Both the position numbers and the translations under genes were made by a program. A stretch of DNA of 33,248 nucleotides, taken from CALMRE01 sp964412895. Its GTDB lineage: Bacteria; UBP6; UBA1177; JAKLFG01. Shown piece by piece: positions 7,306 through 18,705 of the stretch (position 1 is the first letter of the stretch; each line of letters starts with the position of its first letter). The DNA is taken from NCBI GenBank assembly GCA_964412895.1, contig CAYPQK010000025.1, forward strand, positions 1 to 33,248, in the 5' to 3' direction. The notes below the pieces were generated by a model. That model was not told the DNA's origin. It ran no database searches and saw nothing but the letters and a program-made list of their open reading frames with translations.

Positions 7306-9568
7306 ACGGCTCTCCCAGCTCCAAGTGATAGAACGACCCTTCGTACAGATACGAATATATCTCGTAGAAACGGGCAACCCGCTTCGCATAGTTGCGCGTC
7401 TCCTGATACGGGATGAGCTCGATGAACGACATCCCCGGCAGATCGCCGAACTGCTGATACCACTGTCCGACCTTCTTCGGCCCGGCGTTGTAAGCGGCTG
7501 CCGCGAGGATGATGTTGCCGTCGAACCGCTTGAGCAGTTTCGAGAGATACCACGCCGACGCCTTGAGCGATTCGTACGGATTGAACGGGTCCTTGACCTT
7601 GATCCCCGACTGCCCCGATATCTTCTGGAAGGTCGACGGCATGATCTGCATGAGGCCGATGGCTCCCGCCCCCGACACGACCCAGTCACGGTAGAAGCTC
7701 TCGGCCCGCATAATGGCGTAGAGGAAGGCGGGCGAGATGGAGAACTCTTCCGAAAGCCGCATCACCGCGTCGAAGTGCGGCACCGGGTAGAGTATCTTCC
7801 ACTTGTCGGTGTCGCCGTACTGCGGCGCGAACTTGAGCGACGCCTTTATCGCCTCGTAGATGCTGTCGATGATGCGGGCGTATTTTTCGGCCGCCTTGTA
7901 AACCGGCAGGGCGAGGTTGCGCATGACGAACGGCACCACCGGATCGCCGGCGTTCGCCGGAAGGAGATCCTTGGCACGGGTGTAGCGTTCATAGAAAAGG
8001 AGGCCGTCGAGCAGGCGGTGCCGCGCGAAGAAGGCCATGCTCTCGACCGTCTCGTCCTTACGGAACGCGGCGGGCGCCTTTTCCACCGCGTCGAGCAACT
8101 CCTCGTACGGATCGCTGTCGAAGGTACGCAGGGCGGCACGCCACTTCGCGCGGCGGGACTCGTCGCTCGCGGCCGGTTTTTTGACCGCCGCCAGTTTCGG
8201 CGCGGCGGCAAGGTGATAGTAGAGGAAGTCGTAGTAGGATATGAAATCCTTCGCGGTGCAGTCGCCGTCGTCCTGCGCGCCGCATTCATAGTCGTTCGAA
8301 CCGCTGAACAGGTAGTAGTTGAACAGCCGGTCATAGAAGAGTGTCAGCGACTGCATCGTCTGCAGTGAATCGCCCACCCCCGCGCCACGCGGCTTAAGGT
8401 TCGCGGCGAAGACGAAGTTGCCCCAGAGGAGGTAGGCGTAAAACTCGTTCCCCTCCATGAGATGGATGAGCCCGAGCCGGTAGAGCGACTGGAGGAACCA
8501 CGCCGACTTGGGATTCTTGTAGACCGTCTCTTCCAGTATCTCGCGCGCCGCCGGGGTGTTGTTCGACTCGATGAAGGAGACGGCGGCGTGGAACAGCACC
8601 CGTTCCTTGCGCTGACCCGAAAGGCTTTCGGCGAGCCACCGCATGTAGGCGGCCCCTTCGGCCGGGACCCCTTTGCTCGACAGGATGCGGAACTTCTCCC
8701 AGCCGTAGGAGTAGCGGCACTCCTCGTGCGGGCACTTCCCGATCTCGCGGTCGATGAGCGTTATCGCGTCGCTGTACCGTTTCTTGCCGACCAGATAGCG
8801 CCCCGCCTCCAGCGACATCGGATAGCCCATCTCGGTGAGCACCTCGCAGTAGAACTCGTCGGCGAGACCTTCTTTGCGCATCGCGGCGAACCACTTGACG
8901 AACAGCGGCGATCCCTCGACCGGAAGCCCTTTGGCGCGGCGGATCGACAGGAGCCGTTCGCGGATGGCGGGACGCTGGGCGACATATCCCATCTCGTCGA
9001 AGAACGCGAGATAGTCGGGGATGAACTTCGCGTCGGCCCCCTTCCCCTGCTCCTTGGCGACGATACGGTTGAAGGCGGCCGCCTCGTTTTTGTCCTCCCG
9101 CAGGCACTTGTCGTATTTCGGTATCGCCTCTTTCCATTTCCGTTCGGCGAGAAACATGTCCCCTTCGAGACAGCCGAGCGCCCGCTCACGGTAGAAAGCG
9201 GGATAGTCGGTCGCAAGCCCATCGAGCGTCTTGCGCGCCGCCTTCCATTTCTTCGCCGAGAATTCGGCGCGGAAGGCGAGGTAGCGGAACAGGAGCGTCT
9301 TGCGCCGTTTGTCGGGCAGCTCCTTGATGGCGGCAGGGATCTCCGACTCGCGGCCGGCGCGGTAGAGGGCGAGCACCCGGCGCGCCGCGGCCCCTTCCTT
9401 CTCGCGGAACTGCACCTTAGGGTAGAATTCGAGGTAGAGTTCCTCCTCACCCGACTCGTAGACCGTCTTGAGACATTCCTCGGTCACCGGCTCCTTGTTG
9501 ATGCAGTCGGGAAAGGCGAAGAGCGGAGAGGCCGCGATAAGAACACTTATAAATGGGAAGAGGCGCAT
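7268..9568 (-). CDS. Soluble lytic murein transglycosylase (Slt family)
   Basis: A 766-aa periplasmic protein. Signal peptide at about 1-18, then a long helical, TPR-like superhelix (about 30-580), as in Slt70. The C-terminal goose-lysozyme-like SLT domain has AIMRAESFY with the catalytic Glu623, GLMQIMPST, a YLSKLL helix and AAYNAGP, and continues through NYAKRVARFYEIY. It cleaves the MurNAc-GlcNAc bond, forming 1,6-anhydro-MurNAc. It is longer than the roughly 640-aa E. coli Slt because of the helical part. A good promoter lies just upstream, and the SpoIID/LytB gene overlaps its 3' end by 38 nt, so two glycan-cleaving enzymes of different folds are made together. Identification is firm; the exact paralogue is not assigned. 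Confidence 0.93.
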   Translation of the reverse strand: MRLFPFISVLIAASPLFAFPDCINKEPVTEECLKTVYESGEEELYLEFYPKVQFREKEGAAARRVLALYRAGRESEIPAAIKELPDKRRKTLLFRYLAFRAEFSAKKWKAARKTLDGLATDYPAFYRERALGCLEGDMFLAERKWKEAIPKYDKCLREDKNEAAAFNRIVAKEQGKGADAKFIPDYLAFFDEMGYVAQRPAIRERLLSIRRAKGLPVEGSPLFVKWFAAMRKEGLADEFYCEVLTEMGYPMSLEAGRYLVGKKRYSDAITLIDREIGKCPHEECRYSYGWEKFRILSSKGVPAEGAAYMRWLAESLSGQRKERVLFHAAVSFIESNNTPAAREILEETVYKNPKSAWFLQSLYRLGLIHLMEGNEFYAYLLWGNFVFAANLKPRGAGVGDSLQTMQSLTLFYDRLFNYYLFSGSNDYECGAQDDGDCTAKDFISYYDFLYYHLAAAPKLAAVKKPAASDESRRAKWRAALRTFDSDPYEELLDAVEKAPAAFRKDETVESMAFFARHRLLDGLLFYERYTRAKDLLPANAGDPVVPFVMRNLALPVYKAAEKYARIIDSIYEAIKASLKFAPQYGDTDKWKILYPVPHFDAVMRLSEEFSISPAFLYAIMRAESFYRDWVVSGAGAIGLMQIMPSTFQKISGQSGIKVKDPFNPYESLKASAWYLSKLLKRFDGNIILAAAAYNAGPKKVGQWYQQFGDLPGMSFIELIPYQETRNYAKRVARFYEIYSYLYEGSFYHLELGEPFEIKEDPTVVDF

Positions 9569-9595
9569 GGGCTCCGAACTCCGTTGTCCGGCGAA

Positions 9596-9623
9596 AGTAT
9601 AGCAATGCGCGATTCGATGTAAA
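9596..9623 (-). promoter_or_regulatory. Sigma70-type promoter for the slt-spoIID unit
   Basis: On the minus strand, TTTACA (9623-9618) is followed after 16 nt by TATACT (9601-9596), with a TG at the extended -10 position. Both boxes match consensus at 5 of 6 positions. The predicted start near 9589 gives a 20-nt leader before the ATG at 9568. Confidence 0.65.
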
Positions 9624-9655
9624 AGAAAATCTTTATTTCGAAGCGGATTTCTCGA

Positions 9656-12148
<2,493 letters not shown>

Positions 12149-12221
12149 GCGTCTCTCCGTAGCTGTCAGCGGACCGGTGTCGCGCTATGATACCCCGTCG
12201 GACGCATTTTTCCAGTAAACT

Positions 12222-14552
12222 CTACCGGACGCAGCGAACACCGACGGCGCCGAGTTTGTAGGCGGGATACCGCACGCCGTTCATACCGTTGACGACATAA
12301 GCGGCGCCGGCGCTGTACCCGGCGGTGGTCGATGTCCACTGCTCTACGCTCCAGTTGCCGGGGAATTCGGTCGAGGTGAAGTCGCCCACCGCCATGTCAT
12401 AGATGGTCCGCAGTTCGTTGACCGTCGGCAGACGCCAGTCGTCGTAGCCGCCGTAGGTCAACGCGAGGCACTCCGCCAACGCCTGTTCCCATGTCGCCGT
12501 CGCGTTGACGACCGGTGTCCACATCAGGGCGGTGGTATCGTCCACCCAGAGCGGCTCGTTGTTGCGCAGGTAGGACACCGCCTGCATCAAGGGCTGATAG
12601 TAGGTCCCGTTGACGCACAGCACCTTCGCGACGGTCGCCTTGTCGTAGGGTTCAAAAGAGCCCGAATGGCTGTAAACCTCGAACGCCTGCGCCGTATTGC
12701 CGGGCACTTCGACCGATGTCCAGATACCCTGATTGGCCGGTATATTGACGAACGAATCGGCATCGAACATCGGATCCAGACCGAAATTCAGTATGGTGTC
12801 GAACTCGCGGTCGGTCGGCAGACGCCAGCCGCTCGCGCTCTCCCATTGCTGTGCCGCGCAGAAGGCCTGCGCCTCGGCATAGGTACAACCGTCGACCGAT
12901 GAACAATAACCGTCCAGCGAATAGTCGCTTATGAAAGTCTTTTGCCAGGTGAGTCCGGTCGATTGGTCGTAGACCGATTCGGTATAGTTCATGAACAGCT
13001 TGGTGTTCCCGCTGAAATACTGGGCATCCTGTCCCGCGAAGGGATCGGCCGCCGCCGGACAGCTTATCAACCCCGAGGAATCGTAACAGGCGGTCTGTTC
13101 GGTCGGCGGTACGCCGGTGGCACGCCGGACGCACAGGTCGAAGGTCGACACATACTTGAAATAGGAACCGCCGTAGCAGACGCCGTCGGTCACGCACCGA
13201 TCGAGATTCCAGGTACAGGTGGCGGCGCAGCAATAGACGGTGCCGGTCGCCCCGGAGAGCGAATCGGCACAGTTCGCGGTGCCGCTGTCGCACGATTCGC
13301 CCGTCTCGACGACGGTGTTGCCGCAGACCGCCGCGATCGAATCGTCGTCGGGCAGGACGCTGTCGTCGTCGGGTACCGGCCGCACGCCGCCGGTCAAGGT
13401 CCGGTTCCCCATCGGCGCTTCGGCGGTGATGACGACATTGACCGTGTTCGGATCGGTCAGCGCGAAGACGACCGTCATCGCCGCCGTCTTCTCGGTCGAG
13501 CCGTCCCAGTAGGTGTAGTCGCCGGTGTAGGTGTGGCCGTCGAAGGTCCCGGCGTGCGAGTAGTAGAATTCCTCGGTCGAGGTGAAACCGATGTCGAGCA
13601 TGTAGGTGCCATCGGTGTCGCTCTTCATCACCGAGATATGCGCCATGTCGGTTGTGAAATCCCATTCGCCCAGCAGGTCGTCGGGGTTCTTCACCGTATC
13701 GGCATCGGGCAGGAGGTCGTCGGACGCCACGGCGTCCGCATCGGCACCGGTCAGATCGACGCCGCAGGCCGCCAGTTCCGCGGCGCATTTCTCGGCGGCA
13801 CAGGCGTCGCATCCCGCCGAATCGCCGTCGCCGCATTCCGCATCACAGTTAGCCACCCAGCAATCCACCAGCGCGGTGAATTGCGTCTGCGCATTGGGAC
13901 TCCCTTCCGCCTTGCAGAGATCCATACACTCGAAATCGTTGGCGCAGGGGACCGCACAGTCGTATACCTGTTTGCATGTCCGGCCTATGTCGTTCTTGTC
14001 GCGCACATAGACCGCGAAATCGGAGAAATGCCCCACCTGCGACATGATCGGGTCGCCCGCCATGATCGGGTCGCCCGCCATGATGGGATCGCCCGCCATG
14101 ATGGGATCGCCCGCCATGATCGGGTCGCCCGCCGCGAACTGGCCTTCCCACCCTTTGGAATGCCACGCCTCCGCGCGGTGGACCGCGATGACGGCCACCT
14201 CACCCGCCTTGGTCGACTTTGTGAGTTCTATCGACATCGTGATCGGCTTCTCGAACACCAGCCCGTCGGGCCCGAAGTGCCATACCGCACTGGCCAGTTT
14301 TTCCGACTCGGGATAACCGTCGGGCTGCTTTTCTTCGATGGTGATCTCGGTGTCGCTCTGCAGCGCTCCGGCGGGTATCTCGATCTTCGCCTCTCCGCCC
14401 GGTGTCGACACGATGCCGCCCTCCGCCGCCTTGATCGTCTTTTTCACCGTCACCGGCACGAAATCGTCGTCGGTGCCATTGCTTTTCTTGTCGGAACAGG
14501 CGACGGTCATCGCCAGAAACGCCGACACGCACAGCAGATACCGCAATTTCAT
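12222..14552 (-). CDS. Large mosaic lipoprotein with ZU5-like, Cys-rich and two Lcl/DUF1566 domains
   Basis: A 776-aa predicted lipoprotein, lipobox MTVAC with Cys19. In order: a ZU5-like domain (about 35-135; IEIPAGAL and a FEKPITMSIEL strand), five tandem GDPIMA hexapeptides (about 140-170), a Cys-rich segment with many paired Cys (about 190-255), a lipocalin-like stretch opening with LLGEWDF, a second Cys-rich repeat of the myxococcal type (CGNTVVETGESCD) and two Lcl/DUF1566 units, each with WRLPT, the second ending YKLGAVGVRCVR. Such proteins are surface-exposed in Myxococcota-like bacteria; no enzymatic role is known. ATG at 14552 has GGGGAGG upstream with proper spacing and is preferred to the ATG at 14567. 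It is divergent from the response regulator gene. Function unknown; adhesion or extracellular binding is a guess. Confidence 0.85.
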   Translation of the reverse strand: MKLRYLLCVSAFLAMTVACSDKKSNGTDDDFVPVTVKKTIKAAEGGIVSTPGGEAKIEIPAGALQSDTEITIEEKQPDGYPESEKLASAVWHFGPDGLVFEKPITMSIELTKSTKAGEVAVIAVHRAEAWHSKGWEGQFAAGDPIMAGDPIMAGDPIMAGDPIMAGDPIMSQVGHFSDFAVYVRDKNDIGRTCKQVYDCAVPCANDFECMDLCKAEGSPNAQTQFTALVDCWVANCDAECGDGDSAGCDACAAEKCAAELAACGVDLTGADADAVASDDLLPDADTVKNPDDLLGEWDFTTDMAHISVMKSDTDGTYMLDIGFTSTEEFYYSHAGTFDGHTYTGDYTYWDGSTEKTAAMTVVFALTDPNTVNVVITAEAPMGNRTLTGGVRPVPDDDSVLPDDDSIAAVCGNTVVETGESCDSGTANCADSLSGATGTVYCCAATCTWNLDRCVTDGVCYGGSYFKYVSTFDLCVRRATGVPPTEQTACYDSSGLISCPAAADPFAGQDAQYFSGNTKLFMNYTESVYDQSTGLTWQKTFISDYSLDGYCSSVDGCTYAEAQAFCAAQQWESASGWRLPTDREFDTILNFGLDPMFDADSFVNIPANQGIWTSVEVPGNTAQAFEVYSHSGSFEPYDKATVAKVLCVNGTYYQPLMQAVSYLRNNEPLWVDDTTALMWTPVVNATATWEQALAECLALTYGGYDDWRLPTVNELRTIYDMAVGDFTSTEFPGNWSVEQWTSTTAGYSAGAAYVVNGMNGVRYPAYKLGAVGVRCVR
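14044..14133 (-). repeat. Five 18-bp tandem repeats encoding GDPIMA units
   Basis: Five 18-bp units at 14044, 14062, 14080, 14098 and 14116 differ only by synonymous C/G or G/A changes. They encode five GDPIMA-type hexapeptides in the large lipoprotein. Because the unit is a multiple of three, copy number could change without a frameshift. Confidence 0.9.
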
Positions 14553-14621
14553 GTGATGCCTCCCCAAAATTTAATGAACGGAACAACGGAGCGTATCATA
14601 TGTGACAAAAAAAGCAAAAGT

Positions 14622-14649
14622 TTGATAAAGATGAAAACTCTGCTATAAC
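14622..14649 (+). promoter_or_regulatory. Sigma70-type promoter for the signalling/TonB operon
   Basis: TTGATA (14622-14627) and TATAAC (14644-14649) are spaced by 16 nt, with TG at the extended -10 position. The expected start near 14656 leaves an 18-20 nt leader containing GGAGG before the ATG at 14675. The surrounding 14553-14674 intergenic region also holds a weak minus-strand -10 (TATGAT, 14600-14595) for the lipoprotein gene. Confidence 0.6.
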
Positions 14650-14674
14650 TCCACGGTGGGAGACCGGAGGGTTC

Positions 14675-15370
14675 ATGGAAACGCGTCCGAACGGCAAGAT
14701 ACTTTTTGTGGAGGACGAGGAGAATCTCCTCAACAGCATCTCCTTCATTCTTGAGTCGGAAGGCTTCGTCGTCCACCGCACCCGCTCCGGCGAAGAGGCG
14801 CTGCACGCACTGGAAGTGACCACCCCCGATCTCATCCTGCTCGATATCACCCTCCCCGGCATAGACGGCTTCGAGGTGGCCGAACGGCTCCGCAAGAATA
14901 AGGCGACCGAAAAGGTGGCCATCGTGATGCTCACCGGCCGCTCGGTCGAAGAGGATGTGGTCAGGGCGCTCGAGACTTGGGCCGACGACTATATCGTCAA
15001 GCCGGTCCGGCCGCGGATGCTCATCGCCCGCATCAACGCCGTCCTGCGCCGCAAGACCACCCGCGCCCCCGAGGCCGACACCCTGCGCTTCGACACCCTG
15101 TCGATAGACATCGCGGGACGCGAGGCGGCCATCGAGGGGAAACCGGTGTCGCTGACCCGCACCGAGTTCGACATCCTGTTCCTTCTGGCCCGCGACCCGA
15201 ACACCGTCTTTTCCCGCGCTCAGGTCATCGGCTCCATACGCGGCGAGGACTACTTCATCACCGAACGCTCCATCGACTTCCAGATATTCGGCCTGCGCAA
15301 GAAGCTCGGCCCGCACGCCGAGCGCATCGAAACGATACGCGGCATCGGCTACAAATTCCGCGCCTCCTGA
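14675..15370 (+). CDS. OmpR/PhoB-family response regulator
   Basis: A 231-aa regulator: an N-terminal receiver domain (about 8-125) with acidic pocket VEDEEN, phospho-acceptor Asp57 in LILLDITLPG, the switch Thr in VMLTG and Lys in IVKPV, joined to a C-terminal winged-helix DNA-binding domain (about 135-230) with LTRTEFDILFLLA and the closing IRGIGYKF. It is phosphorylated, probably by the hybrid kinase 11 nt downstream, and then binds DNA. ATG at 14675 has GGAGG 4 nt upstream. It is the first gene of an operon that continues with the kinase, a diguanylate cyclase, ExbD and TonB. The target genes cannot be read from the window; autoregulation or control of the divergent lipoprotein would be natural candidates. 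Confidence 0.93.
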   Translation: METRPNGKILFVEDEENLLNSISFILESEGFVVHRTRSGEEALHALEVTTPDLILLDITLPGIDGFEVAERLRKNKATEKVAIVMLTGRSVEEDVVRALETWADDYIVKPVRPRMLIARINAVLRRKTTRAPEADTLRFDTLSIDIAGREAAIEGKPVSLTRTEFDILFLLARDPNTVFSRAQVIGSIRGEDYFITERSIDFQIFGLRKKLGPHAERIETIRGIGYKFRAS

Positions 15371-15381
15371 CACGGAGTGAC

Positions 15382-17292
15382 ATGCTCAAAGGGATCCGCC
15401 TCAAGACCCTCCTCATCGTGGGATCGCTCCTTTCGGGCATCATCCCGCTCGCGGTGCTCACCTTCACCGGTTCGAAGATATTCGGCGCCGAACTGAAAGA
15501 GCAGGCCTTCGCCCAGCTCGAATCGGTGCGCGACCTCAAGAAAAGCCGCATCGAGGAAACGCTCCGGCTCTTCCCCGCCCTTTCAACGGTCGAGATGAAC
15601 CGCGTCATGCTCGAACGCTCCGGGATGGGCGACACCGGCGAGACCTACCTCGTCGGCCCCGACCTCCACCTGCGCAGCGACGCCCATCTCGCCCCCGAAC
15701 TCCGCGGACAGCAGCCGATACGGACCTTCCCGGTCGATCAGGCGCTGACCGGGCGGACCGGAACCACGCTCACCATCGACTACCGCGGCAAAAAGGTGCT
15801 GTCGGCCTACGCCCCCATCGCGGTCGGCGGTGAACGGTGGGCGCTCATCGCCGAGATAGACGAGCAGGAGATAGACCGGCGCATCAGTTCGGCGCTCTAC
15901 CCCTCTTTCCTCGCGGCGGCGATACTGTCGGCGCTCCTCTTCGTCATACTCGCCCTGATCGTCTCCTCCGTCATCACCGGCGGCATCAACCATGTGGTCC
16001 GGGAACTCGAAGAACTTATCGGCCGGATACTGAGCGGCCGGATAGAGGTGCGCGGCGATCCGGGACGGGTCGGACGCGATTTCCGGGGCGTCATGGAACA
16101 GGTCAACGCGCTGACCGACGCCTTCGTCTCGCAGACCGAAGAGCGGCGCAAACTCGAAAGCGCGGTGGAATTCAACCAGCGGATGGAGGCGATCGGGATG
16201 CTCGCCGGCGGCATAACCCACGACTTCAACAACACGCTGGGCTACATGCTCGCCTACGCCGATCTCGTGCACGGCGAACTGCCGAAGGGCTCCCCCGCCG
16301 AGGCGCACATGAACGAGATCCTCAAGGCGATCGACCGGGCGACCGAACTGGTGTCGCAGATAACCACCTTCAGCCGCCGCATGAAGCGCGAAAAACAGCC
16401 GGTGCGGGTCGCGTCGCTCATCACCGAACTGGTCAAGTTCCTCGCCGCGACACTCCCCAAGTTCATCACCGTCAGGAAAGAACTGCGGCGCGACGACATA
16501 AAGATCATGGCCGACCCGGTCCAGCTCCACCAGATACTCATGAACCTCTGCACCAACGCCTTCCACGCCATGCAGGACACCGGCGGGACGCTCACCATCA
16601 CGCTCGACGCCGAACCGGCCGGCGGTCCCTGCGGCGGTCACTGTTTCCGCCTGACCATCGCCGATACCGGCTGCGGCATGGACGACTACACCCGTCAGCA
16701 CGCGCTCGAACCGTTCTTCACCACCAAGCCGCCCGGACAGGGGACCGGCATGGGGCTGGCCATCGTCGCGGCGGCGGTCAAGAACCTCGGCGGCCTCATG
16801 GAGATAGACAGCGCCGTGGGAGAAGGGACCCGCATAGCGATCATCCTCCCGGTCATGGAGGAGAACGAACCGGCGCGGCGCGAAAAGGATGAGGAGACGG
16901 TGTACCGCGGCAACGGCACCATCATGTTCGTCGACGACGAACCGCACTTCTGCACCTCGGTCCGTCTCATGCTCGAACAGCTCGGCTACGATGTCATCCC
17001 GTTCACCGACAGTCCCGGCGCGCTCGCCTCGTTCCGCGAGAATCCCACCCTGTACGACATCGTGGTCACCGACTACAACATACCGGATATCAACGGGCTG
17101 GAACTGGCGCGCCGCATCAAGATGATACGCCCCTGCATCCCCGTCGCGGTGGTCACCGGCTACGGCGGCTGGGACAGCCTGCAGGAACCGTCGCGGCTCG
17201 GTATCGAGGCGGTCGTCCAGAAACCCTTCTCGCGGGCGAAGATATCGAAGGTCGTCCATGATATACTGAGAAGCGAAAAGGCCTGCCCATGA
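15382..17292 (+). CDS. Membrane hybrid sensor histidine kinase with C-terminal receiver domain
   Basis: A 636-aa protein. TM1 at about 8-30, a periplasmic cache-like sensor (about 31-172, with ETYLVGPD and APIAVGGERWALIAEID), TM2 at about 173-200 and a HAMP-like linker. A dimerisation/phosphoacceptor domain follows with GGITHDFNN and His280, an HATPase domain (N box near 385, GTGMGLAIV near 453) and a C-terminal receiver with VDDEP near 516 and Asp564. The HDFNN type commonly occurs in kinases carrying their own receiver. ATG at 15382 has GGAG 4 nt upstream; it starts 11 nt after the response regulator gene. It could phosphorylate that regulator, its own receiver, or the receiver of the diguanylate cyclase downstream. 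The ligand is unknown, though cache-like domains often sense small molecules. Confidence 0.93.
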   Translation: MLKGIRLKTLLIVGSLLSGIIPLAVLTFTGSKIFGAELKEQAFAQLESVRDLKKSRIEETLRLFPALSTVEMNRVMLERSGMGDTGETYLVGPDLHLRSDAHLAPELRGQQPIRTFPVDQALTGRTGTTLTIDYRGKKVLSAYAPIAVGGERWALIAEIDEQEIDRRISSALYPSFLAAAILSALLFVILALIVSSVITGGINHVVRELEELIGRILSGRIEVRGDPGRVGRDFRGVMEQVNALTDAFVSQTEERRKLESAVEFNQRMEAIGMLAGGITHDFNNTLGYMLAYADLVHGELPKGSPAEAHMNEILKAIDRATELVSQITTFSRRMKREKQPVRVASLITELVKFLAATLPKFITVRKELRRDDIKIMADPVQLHQILMNLCTNAFHAMQDTGGTLTITLDAEPAGGPCGGHCFRLTIADTGCGMDDYTRQHALEPFFTTKPPGQGTGMGLAIVAAAVKNLGGLMEIDSAVGEGTRIAIILPVMEENEPARREKDEETVYRGNGTIMFVDDEPHFCTSVRLMLEQLGYDVIPFTDSPGALASFRENPTLYDIVVTDYNIPDINGLELARRIKMIRPCIPVAVVTGYGGWDSLQEPSRLGIEAVVQKPFSRAKISKVVHDILRSEKACP

Positions 17293-17381
17293 CCGCGCCG
17301 ATCGGTGAAGGACGGAGAAAATTTGTCAAGCGCCCCGACCGGTGGTATGGAGAGGGCGTTCATTCAACGGGGGAGAAGAAA

Positions 17382-18272
17382 ATGGGAGAGTTCGAGAAAA
17401 GCACCTTCAACATCCTCGTGGTCGACGACGACGAGAATGTGCTCCAGCTCGTCAAGATCGTCCTTGCCGACCGGAAGTATCACCTCGTGACGGCGCACGA
17501 CGGTCAGGAGGCGCTCGACAAGCTCGGCACCTTCCGCCCCGACATCATCATCTGCGACATCCTGATGCCCAATCTCGACGGATACCAGTTCCGCGACGCG
17601 ATACGGGACCGCGACGAATACTACCTCACCTCCTTCATCTTCATGTCGGCCAAGACCACCACCGAAGACCGCGTCCGCGGCATCGAACACGGCGTGGACG
17701 CCTACATCACCAAACCCTTCGATGTGGTCGAGTTCCGCGCCATCGTCAACTCGATGATCAAAAAACGGCTTCAGCTCGAACGGCTGGTGAACCACGACGC
17801 GCTAACCCATGTCTACAACAAGCGGAAGATCATGGGGGAACTGGAACGCGAACTCCAGCGGGTGAAACGGTACGGGAATCCCCTTTCCATCCTCATCATC
17901 GACATCGACCACTTCAAGCAGGTCAACGATACCCACGGCCACCCGGAAGGCGACACGGTGCTCGCGACCATCGCCGAAACGGTGCTCAATTCCCTGCGCG
18001 CCATCGATATGATCGGCCGCATCGGCGGCGAGGAATTCCTCATCATTCTTCCCGAGACCGATCTCAACGGCGCGGTCATCTACGCCGACCGCCTGCGGAT
18101 GATGATAGCGGCGCTCATCATCGGCGCGAACGACATCAAGATCACCATCAGCGGCGGCATCGCCACCGCCCCCGTCCATGCCGTCGACCGCGAACCGCTC
18201 ATCCGCAAATCCGACGAAGCGCTCTACGAGGCCAAACGGGCCGGCCGCGACCGCATCGTCTCCGCCCGGTAA
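17382..18272 (+). CDS. Response regulator diguanylate cyclase (REC-GGDEF, PleD-like)
   Basis: A 296-aa cytoplasmic protein. The receiver domain (about 8-125) has VVDDDEN, phospho-acceptor Asp59 in IICDILMP, MSAKT and ITKPF. The GGDEF domain (about 135-296) has an intact active site GGEEF (215-219) and, five residues upstream, RAID, the RxxD inhibitory site for product feedback; the same spacing occurs in PleD. It should make cyclic di-GMP from two GTP when its receiver is phosphorylated. ATG at 17382 has GGGGGAG upstream; an in-frame ATG at 17289 would overlap the kinase gene's stop but adds 31 residues without family character. It lies 89 nt after the kinase and 10 nt before exbD. Identification is firm. 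Confidence 0.94.
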   Translation: MGEFEKSTFNILVVDDDENVLQLVKIVLADRKYHLVTAHDGQEALDKLGTFRPDIIICDILMPNLDGYQFRDAIRDRDEYYLTSFIFMSAKTTTEDRVRGIEHGVDAYITKPFDVVEFRAIVNSMIKKRLQLERLVNHDALTHVYNKRKIMGELERELQRVKRYGNPLSILIIDIDHFKQVNDTHGHPEGDTVLATIAETVLNSLRAIDMIGRIGGEEFLIILPETDLNGAVIYADRLRMMIAALIIGANDIKITISGGIATAPVHAVDREPLIRKSDEALYEAKRAGRDRIVSAR

Positions 18273-18282
18273 GGAGTAACCG

Positions 18283-18705
18283 ATGGCAGGCTTCGACAAC
18301 AGGAACAACGACGAGATCATCGCTTCCATCAATGTGACGCCGCTGGTCGACATCATGCTGGTCCTCCTCATCATCTTCATGCTCGTCTCCACCTTCATGC
18401 TCAAGGAGGCCATCGAGGTCGAACTGCCGCACGCCGCCACCAGCAAGGAGGTGAACAAGAAGACCCTCTCCATCGTCATATCGAAAGCGGGCGATTACTA
18501 TGTCGGCGGCCAGCAGATGTCCGGTTTCGAGGGACTCCGCGCCCGGATGGCCGACGAGAAGAAGAGCGATCCCGAACTGCAGGTCATCATATCGGCCGAC
18601 CGGCAGGTGCTTCACGGCACGGTGGTCGAGGTGATCGACATGATCCGCCGGATGGAACTCTACAACTTCGCGATAAATGTCGAATACGAGGGCGCGGCCC
18701 CGTGA
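18283..18705 (+). CDS. exbD: ExbD/TolR-family biopolymer transport protein
   Basis: A 140-aa inner-membrane protein with one N-terminal transmembrane helix (about 20-40) and a periplasmic domain. The essential Asp of the proton channel is Asp23 in TPLVDIMLVLLIIFM. Periplasmic part ends with VIDMIRRMELYNFAINVEY, as in ExbD. With ExbB it would use the proton motive force to drive TonB, but no ExbB/TolQ gene occurs in the window. AAGGAG stands 5 nt before the ATG. It overlaps the tonB-like gene by 4 nt (GTGA) and follows the diguanylate cyclase by 10 nt, so translation of all three is likely coupled. ExbD and TolR cannot be separated with certainty from sequence alone; the TonB neighbour favours ExbD. 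Confidence 0.9.
   Translation: MAGFDNRNNDEIIASINVTPLVDIMLVLLIIFMLVSTFMLKEAIEVELPHAATSKEVNKKTLSIVISKAGDYYVGGQQMSGFEGLRARMADEKKSDPELQVIISADRQVLHGTVVEVIDMIRRMELYNFAINVEYEGAAP

Noticed and set aside
14044..14133. CRISPR-like array
   Set aside because: The 18-bp units are directly adjacent without spacers, lie in frame inside a gene and encode a peptide repeat.
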